DNA from: Muraenolepis orangiensis
Taxonomy: Eukaryota > Chordata > Actinopteri > Gadiformes > Muraenolepididae
Direction: 5' to 3'
DNA length: 64,000 nucleotides
Assembly (NCBI GenBank): GCA_027704905.1
Contig: CM051005.1
Location: 32,021,505-32,085,504 of the forward strand
The notes beneath the pieces were generated by a model, which was not told the DNA's origin, searched no databases, and saw only the letters and a program-made list of their open reading frames with translations. The position numbers and the translations under genes were made by a program. This document shows, piece after piece, positions 48,587-60,842 of the stretch. Numbering within the stretch: the first letter of the stretch is position 1; every line of letters begins with the position of its first letter.

Positions 48587-49721
48587 GGTAGTAATAATAA
48601 TAATAATAATAACTTTAATTCATATAGCTAATTTCAAGGGACCCAGGCCGCTTTACAGAGGGGAACAAGCAAACCGCTAAGGCAAATAAAATAAATAAAT
48701 AAAAGTAGCAGTGAAAGGAGGGAAACATGAGTTTTGAGGGTTCTTCTACTTCAGGGGATGGAGATATGGAGCAGCCGTCCACGGAGAGGAGCAGATCTCC
48801 AACCTTCTGGAGCAGCGCCCTGGTAGCCACAACCATGAGCTCTGTTTTATTACTGTTGAGTTTGAGAAGATTTGATGACATCCAGTTTTTTACATCATGC
48901 TGGCAGATTGAGGGGGTAGCTGGGTGGATGGTTTGCTGCTGAGATAATGTTGAGTATCATCAGCATAGGAGTGGAAGCTGAGACCATGGTGGTGGATGAT
49001 TTGACCAAGCTGGAGCATGTAAATGGTGAAGAGGAGGGGGCCAAGCACAGAGCCTTGAGGCACACCTTTGTTGACTAAGGCCAGGAACTGCAGTCACTGA
49101 TGGTCATGTATTGTTTCCGGTTCGAGAGGTAAGACTCAAACCAAGAAAGAGCGGTGTCTGTGAGGCCGAGGTGGTTGGACAGAGGAGGAGGCTGGTGTAG
49201 GAGACTGTGTCAAAGGCTGCAGAGAGGTCAAGGAGGATGAGAAGGCTGATGTGGCCAGAATCAGAAGCGATAATGAGGTCATTGGGGATTTTGATGAGGG
49301 CGGTCTCAGTGCTGTGATGAGCTCTGAAGCCAGACTGAAGAGGTTCGTAGAGTGCATGCTTGGAGTTGGGCTGCAACTGCTGTTTCCAGTATTTTGCTGA
49401 GTAAAGGAAGGTTGGAGATAGGTCGATAGTTGTTAAGGTCCTCTGGGTCCAAACCAGGCTTCTTGAGGATTGGGGTGACTGATGCAGTTTTGAGGCTGGA
49501 TGCCAGATGCCATCGAAGAGTTCACGATGTCAACTATAATAGGGCTATCATGCTGTTGAGAGCTGATGTACCGAGTGATTTAGTGTTCCTGAATAGGATG
49601 GAGTTAGAATGGGTAAGAAGCTCAGAGAACTCGGACATGAAGGTGGTGGAGGCTTTGGGGGGGGGCAGTAGATGAGGACCACCTGGAGCTGTGATGAGCC
49701 AGCCAATGTAAAGCCAATACA
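48587..49721 (-). pseudogene. CR1/L2-like LINE RT remnant (right arm)
   Basis: Mirror of 5,607-6,735 with SGFRAHHSTETALIK, LLDLSAAFDTV and the KLNSNKTELMVVATR segment on the minus strand. It starts with the (TAA)n 3' tail at about 48,590. Confidence 0.85.
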
Positions 49722-51545
49722 GTCAATGGGTGGTTTTCAGAGGGCTGTCTATATTTGGGTGTCGGCCATGTTGGAGCCCCTCTCAGTGTTAACATCTATG
49801 TAAACATAAGCCATTTGTCTCTAGTTCTCACCTTCTGTTCTACTTTTTTATGGATCTTTCACAGAAAGAAACCAAGGATGACTTGGAATATCAAGCTATA
49901 GATATCCCAGTGCTTTCTGAGTCCGCAAAATGTCTCGAAATCATATAAAGAGGACATATTTACAAAGAATATCGCTGTTTGGTGTCAACCCCGCTAGTAT
50001 CAAGATCAGTTGGACCCTGAGGGTTTGACCCTGAGGGTTTGACCCTGAGGGTTGGACCCTGAGGGTTGGACCCTGAGGGTTGGACCCTGAGGGTTTGACC
50101 CTGAGTGTACAAGGAAATGCAACATGTTACTATATAATACATAAGTTATATATGAACATGATACTCTATAATAAATAAGTTATATATATAGTAATATGAA
50201 CAAACTACTAAATACATACATACATGGACGATACGATGTCCAACTATACTATACTATGTATATGATTTACTATATAGTTACATGCTCCTTTATTACTGTT
50301 ATGTATTTTATAGTAACGTGTTGCTATATATCTATAACTGTAATGTATTATATAGTAGCATGTTGCTATATATCTATAAGTATAATGTATTATATAGTAG
50401 CATGTTGCTATATATCTATAACTGTAATGTATTATATAGTAGCATGTTGCTATATATCTATAACTGTAATGTATTATATAGTAGCATGTTGCTATATATC
50501 TATAACTATAATGTATTATATAGTAGCATGTTGCTATATATCTATAACTATAATGTATTATATAGTAGCATGTTGCTATATATCTATAACTATAATGTAT
50601 TATATAGTAGCATGTTGCTATATATCTATAACTGTAATGTATTATATAGTAGCATGTTGCTATATATCTATAGCTGTAATGTATATAGTAGCATGTTGCT
50701 ATATATCGATAGCTGTAATGTATATAGTAGCATGTTGCTATATATGTATAACTGTAATGTATTATATAGTAGCATGTTGCTATATATCTATAACTGTAAT
50801 GTATTATATAGTAGCATGTTGCTATATATCTATAACTATAATGTATTATATAGTAGCATGTTGTATATATATCTATAACTATAATGTATTATATAGTAGC
50901 ATGTTGTATATATATCTATAACTGTAATGTATTATATAGTAGCATGTTGCTATATATCTATAACTGTAATGTATTATATAGTAGCATGTTGTTATATATC
51001 TATAACTGTAATGTATTATATAGTAGCATGTTGCTATATATCTATAACTGTAATGTATTATATAGTAGCATGTTGCTATATATCTATAACTGTAATGTAT
51101 TATATAGTAGCATGTTGCTATATATCTATAACTGTAATGTATTATATAGTAGCATGTTGTATATATATTATTATGTTAGTCTTTTCCCGAGGTTAAGCGT
51201 AGGTTTCCAGTCCACATGACATCTGTCCCAGTTCATAGCGGGCTGTCCCCAAACCAAATGCTCTTTAGTTGTTGTATCATCTCGACTTATTGCCTTATAG
51301 CTTCTCTTCTCTCTTCAGTAAGTGTTTCTAACTCTTGCCCTTGATTATGTAGAACAGAAGGTATACGGAATAGTCCTACGCCGTCCTTTTACTTCCACAG
51401 CCAACTATAACACAATGAACCATCGCTTTCTTCACTCGAGTGTCTGTATTGTGACTCAGTGTTTATGTTCGAGGGGCTCCAACATGGCGGATAGCAACCG
51501 TTGTCAAGGACTTAGTCACGTGGGTGAAAACCACCCATTGAGGTG
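49722..51545 (-). mobile_element. Degenerate THAP transposon (right arm, no nested hAT)
   Basis: Mirror of 975-5,606. Inverted ends CAATGGGTGGTTTTCA (49,725) and ACCACCCATTG (51,545), the THAP remnant next to the latter, and the shorter 42-bp array inside. Confidence 0.6.
50300..51165. repeat. 42-bp minisatellite, uninterrupted (right arm)
   Basis: About 20 units of the GTAATGTATTATATAGTAGC type in reverse orientation to the left arm. Two neighbouring 39-bp variants are shared with the left arm. Confidence 0.95.
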
Positions 51546-51735
51546 TTATTCACTACAGGGAGTTGTTTGATCAGGAGGCTCGAGGGATAACAGCCAGCCC
51601 ACCACCACCCACAGAGAGGGGCTTCTGCAGATAGACATGGGGCTGGGGCTGGTTGAGTGTGAGAAAGTCCTGTTGATTTTGACATGTCTCAGTTAGGCAT
51701 AAAAAGTCAGTATTCTGGTCAGAATGATTCATGAA
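51546..51735 (-). mobile_element. CR1/L2-like LINE endonuclease fragment (right arm)
   Basis: Mirror of 781-974. Confidence 0.7.
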
Positions 51736-51871
51736 TGAGTGATAGGTTTGAAAAGGACCCAGAAGTGTTATAAGGTGAAACTCCTCTGATGAACATATGT
51801 TTATTCTGTATATTGTATGTATGCATGAATGTCATTTAGTTTTCTCCTTTTTTCATTGGACCACCTTATAG

Positions 51872-52200
51872 AAAACGCTGGAGTCCTTTCTCCCCGTGAT
51901 GGTGACCAGGTAAGACTAGTTCCTACATATTATACTTGCTCTGAATATTTGGTTACCTATGAAAAATTAAAATATATATCATTTGAAATGTCAAACACAT
52001 ATGTTAGACAACTTTATAAATCCAATGGTATTTGGTACATGTTTTATATATTAGAAAACTTGACGATAGAACAATGTATATATTTATTTGTCTTTCCAGA
52101 GTCCAAACAATCCCTCCATCTACAGTATGTTAGGCCCTAGTCCCCCTGTTACCAACCTGAAGGTATTTATGCTCAGGTTGACAAGGCCAGAAGTTCTTAG
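51872..52200 (+). pseudogene. SLAM/CD48-like receptor, copy E-right (last two exons, frameshifted)
   Basis: Exons 51,872-51,909 and 52,100-52,200. The terminal exon is 101 bp against 102 bp in the left arm: one base is missing near 52,152 (GTTACCAACC against GTTATCCAACC). This destroys the frame after SIYSML and skips the normal TAG at 52,198-52,200, so translation runs into the CA tract. No upstream exons are present. It is a broken copy of the fragment at 324-642. Confidence 0.75.
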
Positions 52201-52294
52201 AAGGTTGCCGGTTCAATCCCTGCTACAACTTGTCAAGTTGTCCATCGGTTGTACATGTTTTCTGCTTTTGATGTTATACCATTTTTATTTTACT

Positions 52295-52416
<122 letters not shown>

Positions 52417-52523
52417 CCTGTCTGGTCCATGCTGGATTCTGGTGATCTGCTGTATTCCACTGTGTGTGTTCACAGTCAAGAGGTTGGATTATGGTGCTTT
52501 ACATGTTCTCCTTGGCTGTACAT

Positions 52524-52759
52524 TTCTCACACAGCACTCTCTGCTAGAGCCGAGTGGCCTTCTCTTAATGTACACAAGTGGTTCACTGCTGACGTTTCAT
52601 TATAAACCCTGTTTGGAGTGGCTCCTCCTTACCTGAGCTCATCTGTTACTAGATAGAGGTCATTACAGCCTACAGGCTGAGCTCTTACTGTCTATTGTTC
52701 AGGATGTGTCGTTTACTGTTGAAGCCAGAGGTTTAAACAGAGCTCTGTGTCACCTCAGT
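52524..52759. other. Sequence beyond the mirrored part
   Basis: The left arm leaves the window here, so it cannot be told whether duplication continues. No gene seen. Confidence 0.6.
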
Positions 52760-53033
52760 GGGGCGGCAGTACAGCTCAGGGGGTAGAGCGGTCGCCTCAC
52801 AACTGGAAGGTCGCTGGTTTGATCCCTGCCGCCTCCTCCTAGCAAAAGCTGTCGAGGTGTCCTTGAGCAAGACACCCTAACCCTAACTGCTCCTGACCTG
52901 CTGGCTGTCTCCTTGATGGCTGACTCCTCCATTGGTGGTTGAATGAATGTGTGAATGTGAGGCATGACTTGTAAAGTGCTTTGAGTAACCATTGGTTAGA
53001 AAAGAGCTATATAAATCCATTACCATTTACCAC
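52760..53033 (+). mobile_element. tRNA-headed SINE
   Basis: Head GGCGGCAGTACAGCTCAGGG, B-box-like GGTTTGATCCC, tail GTAAAGTGCTTTGAGTAACC and a TATATAAATCCATTACCATT end. Confidence 0.85.
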
Positions 53034-54375
53034 AGTGTATTGTTTCATGAACTGCTTTCTTGGCCAGGTCAATCTATACGGTATATATATATCTATATAT
53101 ATATCCTTTTTTATCTTTTTATATATATTTTTATCAATGAAATCTCTTTTTTGACTGTTTTGTACCGTGTCTCCTGTTATAAAATGCTTTACAACACATG
53201 ACTCCACAGCGACTCTGTATCTCAAGTGATCTTAACGGATCATAGCTTACTGTCAAAGCTCCAACATAAGGGCTGGTGTTTCCTACCACAGTTTGACTCT
53301 TCCTCAACGGGTTGAGGTTCACATGAGGTGAATACTCACTGTCTGCACATTTTGTTGTACATGTAGAGATCTCTGTGGGTTTCTCAGTACATGTTTGATA
53401 GGGGCTAATGATGATGATATTTCAAACAACTTTAAAACTACTACCAGGCCTTCCACGAATGCTATCACTATCCTCCTTGCTTTTCATATTACACCTTTAC
53501 ACTTTGAATATAGCTCTTTATTAACTGTTCCGAGTTCTTCTTTACACGACATGTCACCCAGTCACCCAGTGGTGAGTCACACTGTGGTTTAACGTCAAAG
53601 ATACCCCTCTCTCCTCTCCCTCTTCCTCTTTTTTTTTTTTCACACACAGGTACAGAGGCACACACTCACACAGTTGTTGTTTGTACTGACAGATAATGAA
53701 GAATAAAGAACAGCCTAGTGCATGGGACCAGAGAGACTCTATTTTCCCAACACTATGAACCCAGAACCCCTTGTAATGTTCTGTAGCCATATTAGCAGTG
53801 GCGGCTGGTGCTGAAGTTGGGGGGCGGGGCTTAAAGACCAACCTTATCCATAGACACACAGCGACACGCTTTCTGAGGTGCACAAAGGTTTATCACCATG
53901 TCATTGAAGTCTAGTGAGTTGTGGAGTTAGACATCATAAGACAACACCGTATCACAAGGCCACTATTAACGATTATAGAGGCATGAGAGGATATATTGTA
54001 ATTATTAATTAAAATGTATGTAAAATTTCCAATGTATGTTTATGTTTGTTTAATGTATTTCTTATCGCATGCTGGTAATTCCCACAAGCCTCTTGAGCTG
54101 CTGCGACAGACAGATGACTGAATCAATACCATTTGAGCTGGACTTCACCCCAGGCCGCTCCAACACAGGGACTGACCTGTCGAGAGCCTCTGGTGGGAGG
54201 GGTTTGGAAACCCTCTGCCTGGACGGGACGTTAGCGACCCTACGGCTGGACATCCAGGGGACAAGCAGCTGCCCCACCACAGGGTGTGTGATGAAGAGGG
54301 GGGAGAGTGTCGCCTTCATCACACGAGGTATACCTCAGGGTGAAGAACGTCCTGCAGCACTGCCGTGGTGACCGA
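53034..54375. other. Non-coding segment with a hAT-like end
   Basis: A terminus-like CAGTGGCGGCTGGTG lies at about 53,792. A 100-codon plus frame (54,069-54,371) matches nothing I recognise and is not called. Confidence 0.45.
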
Positions 54376-54965
54376 CCATAGACGGACCTGGTGGAGCTGG
54401 AGAGAGACTCTCTCCTATAGACGGTCCTGGTGGAGCTGGAGAGAGACTCTCTCCTATAGACGGACCTGGTGGAGCTGGAGAGAGAATCTCTCCTATAGAC
54501 GGACCTGGTGGAGCTGGAGAGAGACTCTCTCCTATAGACAGACCTGGTGGAGCTGGAGAGAGACTCTCTCCTATAGACGGACCTGGTGGAGCTGGAGAGA
54601 GACTCTCTCCTATAGACGGACCTGGTGGAGCTGGAGAGAGACTCTCTCCTATAGACGGACCTGGTGGAGCTGGAGAGAGACTCTCTCCTATAGACGGACC
54701 TGGTGGAGCTAGAGAGAGACTCTCTCCTATAGACGGACCTGGTGGAGCTGGAGAGAGACTCTCTCCTATAGACGGACCTGGTGGAGCTGGAGAGAGACTC
54801 TCCTATAGACAGACCTGGTGGAGCTGGAGAGAGACTCTCTCCTATAGACGGACCTGGTGGAGCTGGAGAGAGACTCTCCTATAGACGGACCTGGTGGAGC
54901 TGGAGAGAGACTCTCCTATAGACAGACCTGATGGAGCTGGAGAGAGACTCTCTCCTATAGACTCA
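54376..54965. repeat. 39-bp minisatellite, about 15 units
   Basis: Units of 39 bp (a few 37 bp) carry GACGGACCTGGTGGAGCTGG and AGAGAGACTCTCTCCTATA. The second half of the unit is itself nearly palindromic (GAGAGAGACTCTCTC). Confidence 0.95.
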
Positions 54966-55664
54966 GTTTAATCATAACACAGACATGCCACAGCAGAGTT
55001 TTCTGAGTTCTGAAAGTGTCTGGGTTCATTGATAATTGTTGTTCAGGGGGTCGGGTCAGTCAGTCAGAGGGAAGAATGAGGAAGTTCACCAGTATATCAA
55101 TGGGGTCCTGATTCCACATGGCTCCTTCAAGGTGCTACTGCTGGTGCTCCAGACTAGACTGATCACGCCTCAGCTTGAGCATTATTAAACCAACGTTTTG
55201 GAATTCATGCCATTCTCCCCGGCTGGACGCTAGCTTGTTTCGGCCCCATTCATTAACCCCCATAGGGTTAATAAAAGGTTTGCCTCATGCTGGAATAGGA
55301 AATAAAGAAACACAAATCAAGTACACCTTAGTTTAGTTTAACCACTCTTTATTTTCCTTTCTCTCACCACATAACTTCACGATGTTTCCATAGACCTGCA
55401 TCTTCTCCAGTGAACCTGCTCTGTTGGTCATGTCTGGCTGTTGGTGGTTTCTCAGGGTGTTGTTGAGGTCTCCCTCTATTCTATAAGACAGGAAGCTACT
55501 TTAGTCATGGATGTTTTCTCTGCATTCTGAGAACATGTCCACCACATCCTGTTGATGAGTTTCTCTGAGAAGATTGATATTTGAAAGGCTGCGTGGTCGG
55601 AAGATTCTCCTTATCTTCTGCAGCCTGACGTGTGAACCTATCAACCCGAACCTGATATAGTGTT
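54966..55664. other. Unassigned segment
   Basis: No gene or element recognised with confidence. Confidence 0.4.
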
Positions 55665-56811
55665 TTTATAGTATATAGTATAGCATACCATAGGTAGTAT
55701 ATAGTGTTGTTTATAGTATATAGCATACCATAGGTAGTATATAGTGTTGTTTATAGCATATAGTATAGCATACCATAGTCAAGTCAAGTCAAGTCAAGTT
55801 TATTGTCACTTCACAGTTTACAGTTTAGTATAAAGCAGTGATGTGAAATTCTTGTGTGCAATACCCGACGACAGACAGCAGTTATAAAATAAGATAAAAT
55901 AAAAATAGATAAAAATAGATAAAAATAGAATAAAAAATAGAATAAGGAATATAAAATAAAAATAAAAAATGCAATTTATAAAATGCAAAAATCAGCACAG
56001 AAAAGAGCAATATATATATATAAATCAATGTAATAAAATATACATTGTTATATGTTATACGCCCTTGTTCAGCAGCCTGATGGCCTGAGTAGTAGGTAGT
56101 ATATAGTGTTATTTATAGTATATAGTATAGCATACCATAGGTAGTATATAGTGTTGTTTATAGTATATAGTATTGCATACCATAGGTAGTATATAGTGTT
56201 GTTTATAGTATATAGTATAGCATACCATAGGTAGTATATAGTGTTGTTTATAGTATATAGTATTGCATACCATAGGTAGTATATAGTGTTGTTTATAGTA
56301 TATAGTATAGCATACCATAGGTAGTATATAGTGTTGTTTATAGTATATAGTATAGCATACCATAGGTAGTATATAGTGTTGTTTATAGTATATAGTATAG
56401 CATACCATAGGTAGTATATAGTGTTGTTTATAGTATATAGTATAGCATACCATAGGTAGTATATAGTGTTGTTTATAGTATATAGTATAGCATACCATAG
56501 GTAGTATATAGTGTTGTTTATAGTATATAGTATAGCATACCATAGGTAGTATATAGTGTTGTTTATAGTATATAGTATAGCATACCATAGGTAGTATATA
56601 GTGTTGTTTATAGTATATAGTATAGCATACCATAGGTAGTATATAGTGTTGTTTATAGTATATAGTATAGCATACCATAGGTAGTATATAGTGTTGTTTA
56701 TAGTATATAGTATAGCATACCATAGGTAGTATATAGTGTTGTTTATAGTATATAGTATAGCATACCATAGGTAGTATATAGTGTTGTTTATAGTATATAG
56801 TATAGCATATC
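55665..56811. repeat. 45-bp AT-rich minisatellite interrupted by a LINE tail
   Basis: About 18 units of 45 bp (GTAGTATATAGTGTTGTTTA, then TAGTATATAGTATAGCATAC, then CATAG). They lie in two parts separated by 55,779-56,088. A 219-codon minus frame is an artefact of the unit length. Confidence 0.95.
55779..56088 (-). mobile_element. Very short 5'-truncated CR1/L2-like LINE
   Basis: (TCAAG)n followed by TTTATTGTCACTTCAC and GCCCTTGTTCAGCAGCCTGA. It is the same 3' end as 34,594-35,264, reduced to about 310 bp. Confidence 0.8.
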
Positions 56812-56926
56812 AGTGAATGTGATCAATGCTGTCTGCTGAAGGTGGACCTTGGAACTTATGGCCTGCAAGTCCTAACATGTAAGCTTCACATTGCTTCTGT
56901 CTGGTCAACGAATCAAAGTGACCAGA

Positions 56927-56999
56927 AATGTGCAAGATACAAACCTACAATCAGAGGGATGAGGAGGAGGATGAAGAAGCTGCCGTGACCCTGAATGAC

Positions 57000-57052
<53 letters not shown>

Positions 57053-57093
57053 GGATAAAACTGAATATGAATACTGTATGGTTTTATATTGTT
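56927..57093 (+). other. (GAT)n with possible acidic reading frame
   Basis: A frame reading TYNQRDEEEDEEAAVTLNDF, then about 17 Asp and EDKTEYEY, stopping at TAA 57,093. It is flanked by what could be an AG acceptor (GTGCAAG) and followed by AATAAA at about 57,176. It looks like a terminal exon, but no upstream exon or family is recognisable; a chance frame across a GAT microsatellite is equally possible. Confidence 0.3.
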
Positions 57094-57446
57094 TATGGTG
57101 TTAATGATAATGATCACTGGTTAAATAACTAAATGAAAGTTTGAATTCTTGATTCTTTCTATCACGTTTTGTTAAAATAAAGTGACAAGATTGTCTCATT
57201 GTTTGGATCAAAGGTTGGTGTCCTTCAGAGTTAAATGTGACTAAGATACCACTTGTTAAGGTTTATCAAGTTTAAATATAATCTAAAGATATAGGCTTTT
57301 TTTCCAAATACAAACTAGAATTGGCCACCTTGGGTGGTACCAATAGGCCTATATCACGGCACAGTTGAAAGCCGGAAGTACCCGTTAAAAATCTCTGAAG
57401 CAGTGTATCCCAAGTTCCGGTTAATGCATTCAGCTTGGCATTCACC

Positions 57447-57551
57447 ATGGAGGACAGTTATCGCTGGACAACATCGCTGCATAACCTTCCAAAAGTCGGT
57501 CCAGACGATGTGGTTCAACTAGTGAATGAACACTACAGTGAAGAAGTCTAA
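57447..57551 (+). other. Short frame MEDSYRWTTSLHNL, transposon-like 5' end
   Basis: 35 codons ending HYSEEV-stop, with a good ATG context (ACCATGG). It resembles starts of transposon-encoded fish proteins but is too short to assign. An AT-rich low-complexity region with (GATA)n and CGATATATATCG lies at 57,845-57,930. Confidence 0.3.
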
Positions 57552-57989
57552 ATCCGAATCATACAATTCCCGACATTGTGTCTTGTGTCTCTATCTGGAT
57601 ATATCGCCATATAACAAAGGCGATTTTGTGTAGGAGCAGAGGTATGCCTATGTATTTAATATAGGCGATTTATTTTATGGATTTGGATTATTTCAATGTA
57701 CCTTTTCATTTACGTGTTAATATGTAGTGTGCAGCTGTATATTTTCTAAAAGGGAATGCCTGTTATTCTTGTGAATATGTCTTAAAATAAAAGTGCTTGT
57801 GACATACTTGTGGCATTGAGTTAAAACCGAATTTGTATAAAATACCTATAGATAGATAGATAGAGATATGTATATATCTATATATCTATCTATCTATCTA
57901 TATACCGATATATATCGTATATATCGCAATGCAGCCTAAAAATACCGGGTTTTGGTCCGTATCGCCCAGCCCTACTTGGGACCAGTGCT

Positions 57990-58262
57990 TTAAATCACAC
58001 ACATACCCGACATTATTAGCCTATTCCGCCCACTTTTCGAGACGTATATGCTCTCCTTGTCAAAGTGCAAACTGCAGACATACGCGCTACCCCTGAGAAC
58101 ATGAAACCAGGGACCTTCATCCTCATCAGCCTCACACAAGACTTGCGGAGGAGTTTTTCTTTGGGTAATGGTGTAAACTGAGGTAGGGCTGTCTGTGTTT
58201 AGACGTTGAGCAGCCGGTACACTACAATAACAGAGAGGAGAGGAGGGGACACAGTTTGTCAC
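57990..58262 (-). pseudogene. THAP-like zinc-finger fragment
   Basis: The minus-strand translation has LCYCSVPAAQRLNTDSPTSV and AYVCSLHF, with a C-x2-H pair and spacing like a THAP domain. The first Cys pair is irregular and no downstream domain is present. It is probably a transposon remnant. Confidence 0.45.
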
Positions 58263-59040
58263 GTATCTGGGGTAACTACCGGATGTAAGAGTACACTGCT
58301 CGGCGATTTTTAATGTTCCGGAAGCAGGAAATGTGACATAGGCCTATTAGTGAGAAATGCGGCCTGGGCCCATGTTGTACTGTAAGGCCCTTAATCACCC
58401 ATGGTGGGATCATATGGGACCAGTATACATTCCCTCAATCATTAAGTGCTGTGAGTATTTCAGTTTGTTATTTGTGTCATTGATGTTCCTACATGTCACA
58501 ATGCTCAAATAAATTATATTTAGCCAAAAATTGTTGGAAAAAGTAGGTTTTGGCCGGGGATGTCCCCAGCCTCAATTTGGCGTTGGGGGTATGTGGAGAG
58601 TGTGTGTGGTTGGTGGCTGGTTGAAGCAGCCTCACCTGCCTGAGTTGGACTGGTTGGCTGGTGAGGCTGCACACCTGTGGGTCCTTGTTAATCAAGGCTC
58701 ACAGGTTAAAACAGCCTCCACCACACACTAGAGGGAGAGCTCTAGCATGTTCCATCTGCTCTGTTCACCAGGACTCAAACGCAATAAACCGGATTCCTCA
58801 TCACCCCGAGTCCTGGTCTTAGGGAGGAGCCCTCAAGCAGCCATGTTAATGGCTGGTGGCAGCGTCATCTGCTACACACCTGTAGACACACACAAAGGTG
58901 TATATTCAAAAATATATACATTATTATGAAGATTTTTTTTAAGATTAAACCATCCCCAGACAATTTTGAAGACCCATGTCCCGCGACCTATCCCAGGGTC
59001 GGGACCCGGGGGATGAGAACCACTGAACAACACACTATAA
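58263..59040. other. Unassigned, possibly LTR-like segment upstream of copy C
   Basis: No gene. 58,540-58,760 has an LTR-like composition but no clear ends. It may include upstream sequence of copy C. Confidence 0.4.
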
Positions 59041-59816
59041 CGGCTGTTTAACTTCCTCTTTCAGTCAGACGCTGTACAGAACATGATGTTCTCTGGTTCT
59101 CTCTGTCTACTCATCTATTGGTTCCTAGGCCTGCAAGGTAAAAACAAACTGCTTTTTACCATCTTCGATTGTTCTATATATAAGTATTGCTTCCATTATT
59201 AGAAGTGAATTTTTTCGGTCTCTATGTGGAAAAAAGGGTGATATTTAATTTACGTTATTTAAAGTAGGCTAATATTGTGTTTGTGTATCAGTCTGGAGAG
59301 CTGCATACATAGATACAAACGTACACTTTGTGTAATTACTGTAATAACAGCGTGTTTTTGCTGAAGGGAAATGATTTATTATTTATTGGAGATCAAAAAT
59401 CCTAAACCCAAATGATCATCATCTCATGTGGAAATTAAATACACACACAGAAACGCACAATATCATAAAATATTCTCCCAAATTGAATAATACAGAAAAT
59501 TACTTTAAAGGAAGGGCAGAGTTTTCGAAAGAAAATTATTCTTTACGATTCAAAAACGTAGCCACTCAAACCTGCTCTGAGGATGGAGGAGACCCAACAG
59601 AGGTGGAGGTCACCGACCTCTCGCTCCACCTCTACCTGTCCAATGGTTCAATGGTAATCTGTAACCACAGCAACGAAGTCAGCTGGTCTGAGGAGATGAT
59701 GGACATCAAACCTTTGTGTTCAGAAGAAGCTGGTAAGATCAGAGAACATATTGATAATATGATGAGAATAGTAAATACAAACGTGTACACATATATGTAA
59801 CATATATGTTATAGAG

Positions 59817-60330
59817 CAGGGGTTCCCAACCGCCGGGCCGCGGACCGGTACCGGGCCGTGGAGGTGTTACTGCCAGGCCGCCAAACAGCTGTGTGTTTAT
59901 CATCATATTTGACTCAAATCATTTGAGTATAGGTGAACGGCGGGCGGTATAATCTATATATAGAGATTATATATATAGTATAATCTATATATATAGATTA
60001 TATAGCGGTATATATGGGCGGTATAATCTATATATATAGATTCAATATATATCGGCGGCATAACGAGAGACTTTCAGTTGCACGCGCTACTAAAGAGACT
60101 ACGCGCTAGTGACGTGTCGGTCGTGAACGAGCCGGCTCAAAGAGTCGGCTCTTTGAAGTGGACGACGGGAGCCGGCTCGCACCCGCGAACGAGCCGGGTT
60201 TTTTTACGGCGCTCCGCGTACATGCGCGTTTATACTGAAATCGAGCTCTGCCGTTTTGTTGACAAACGGTCCGCGAGATTTTTTTCATGTATCTGCCGGT
60301 CCGTGGCACAAAAAAGGTTGGGAACCCCTG
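59817..60330. mobile_element. hAT MITE, 514 bp, in intron of copy C
   Basis: CAGGGGTTCCCAACC at the left and GGTTGGGAACCCCTG at the right are exact complements. The flanks TTATAGAG and TTATAAAG form an 8-bp duplication with one mismatch. No coding capacity. Internal AT-rich reiterations (TATAATCTATATATATAGAT) and GAGCCGGCTC palindromes are present. Confidence 0.9.
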
Positions 60331-60769
60331 TTATAAAGCATCTCCTCTGTCACTGAAGATAGACATCCCACATCTCAGCATTGAAGTGTACGGTAAAGTT
60401 GTTCTATGTTCCTGTTTTTTTGTTTGTTGACAGGAATACAGAACAACAAGAACCATTTAATGATCCCTGTCCTCTGTGGGTTGGTCTTCATTGCACTGGT
60501 CTCACTGGTCTCACTGGTCTCACTGGTCTCACTGGTCTCACTGGTTTGTTATTCCAAGAGGAAAAACAGTAAGTCACACATTCGTCACCAGCTTGTACCA
60601 AATGTTGCTAAAATATTAATTAAAATAATAATAAAAAAAATAGATATATGACTGCACCTCACAATCTGCCAGCGTCTCTTCACTTTATGTGTGGATATTT
60701 TACCCATTAATTGTTTTTACTCTACATTAACTGATTCATGTATTGTTGTGGTACACAGATCAGTTGTGT

Positions 60770-60836
<67 letters not shown>

Positions 60837-60842
60837 TGTGTG
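60770..60842. repeat. (GT)n in intron of copy C
   Basis: GT run just upstream of the penultimate exon, equivalent to the CA run in copy A. Confidence 0.95.

Noticed and set aside
53554..53883. 109-codon minus-strand frame
   Set aside because: It crosses a hAT-like terminus and a poly-A/T stretch; composition is that of repeat DNA.
54069..54371. 100-codon plus-strand frame as a gene
   Set aside because: No recognised motif, no splice context, and it runs up to a minisatellite; not supportable from sequence alone.
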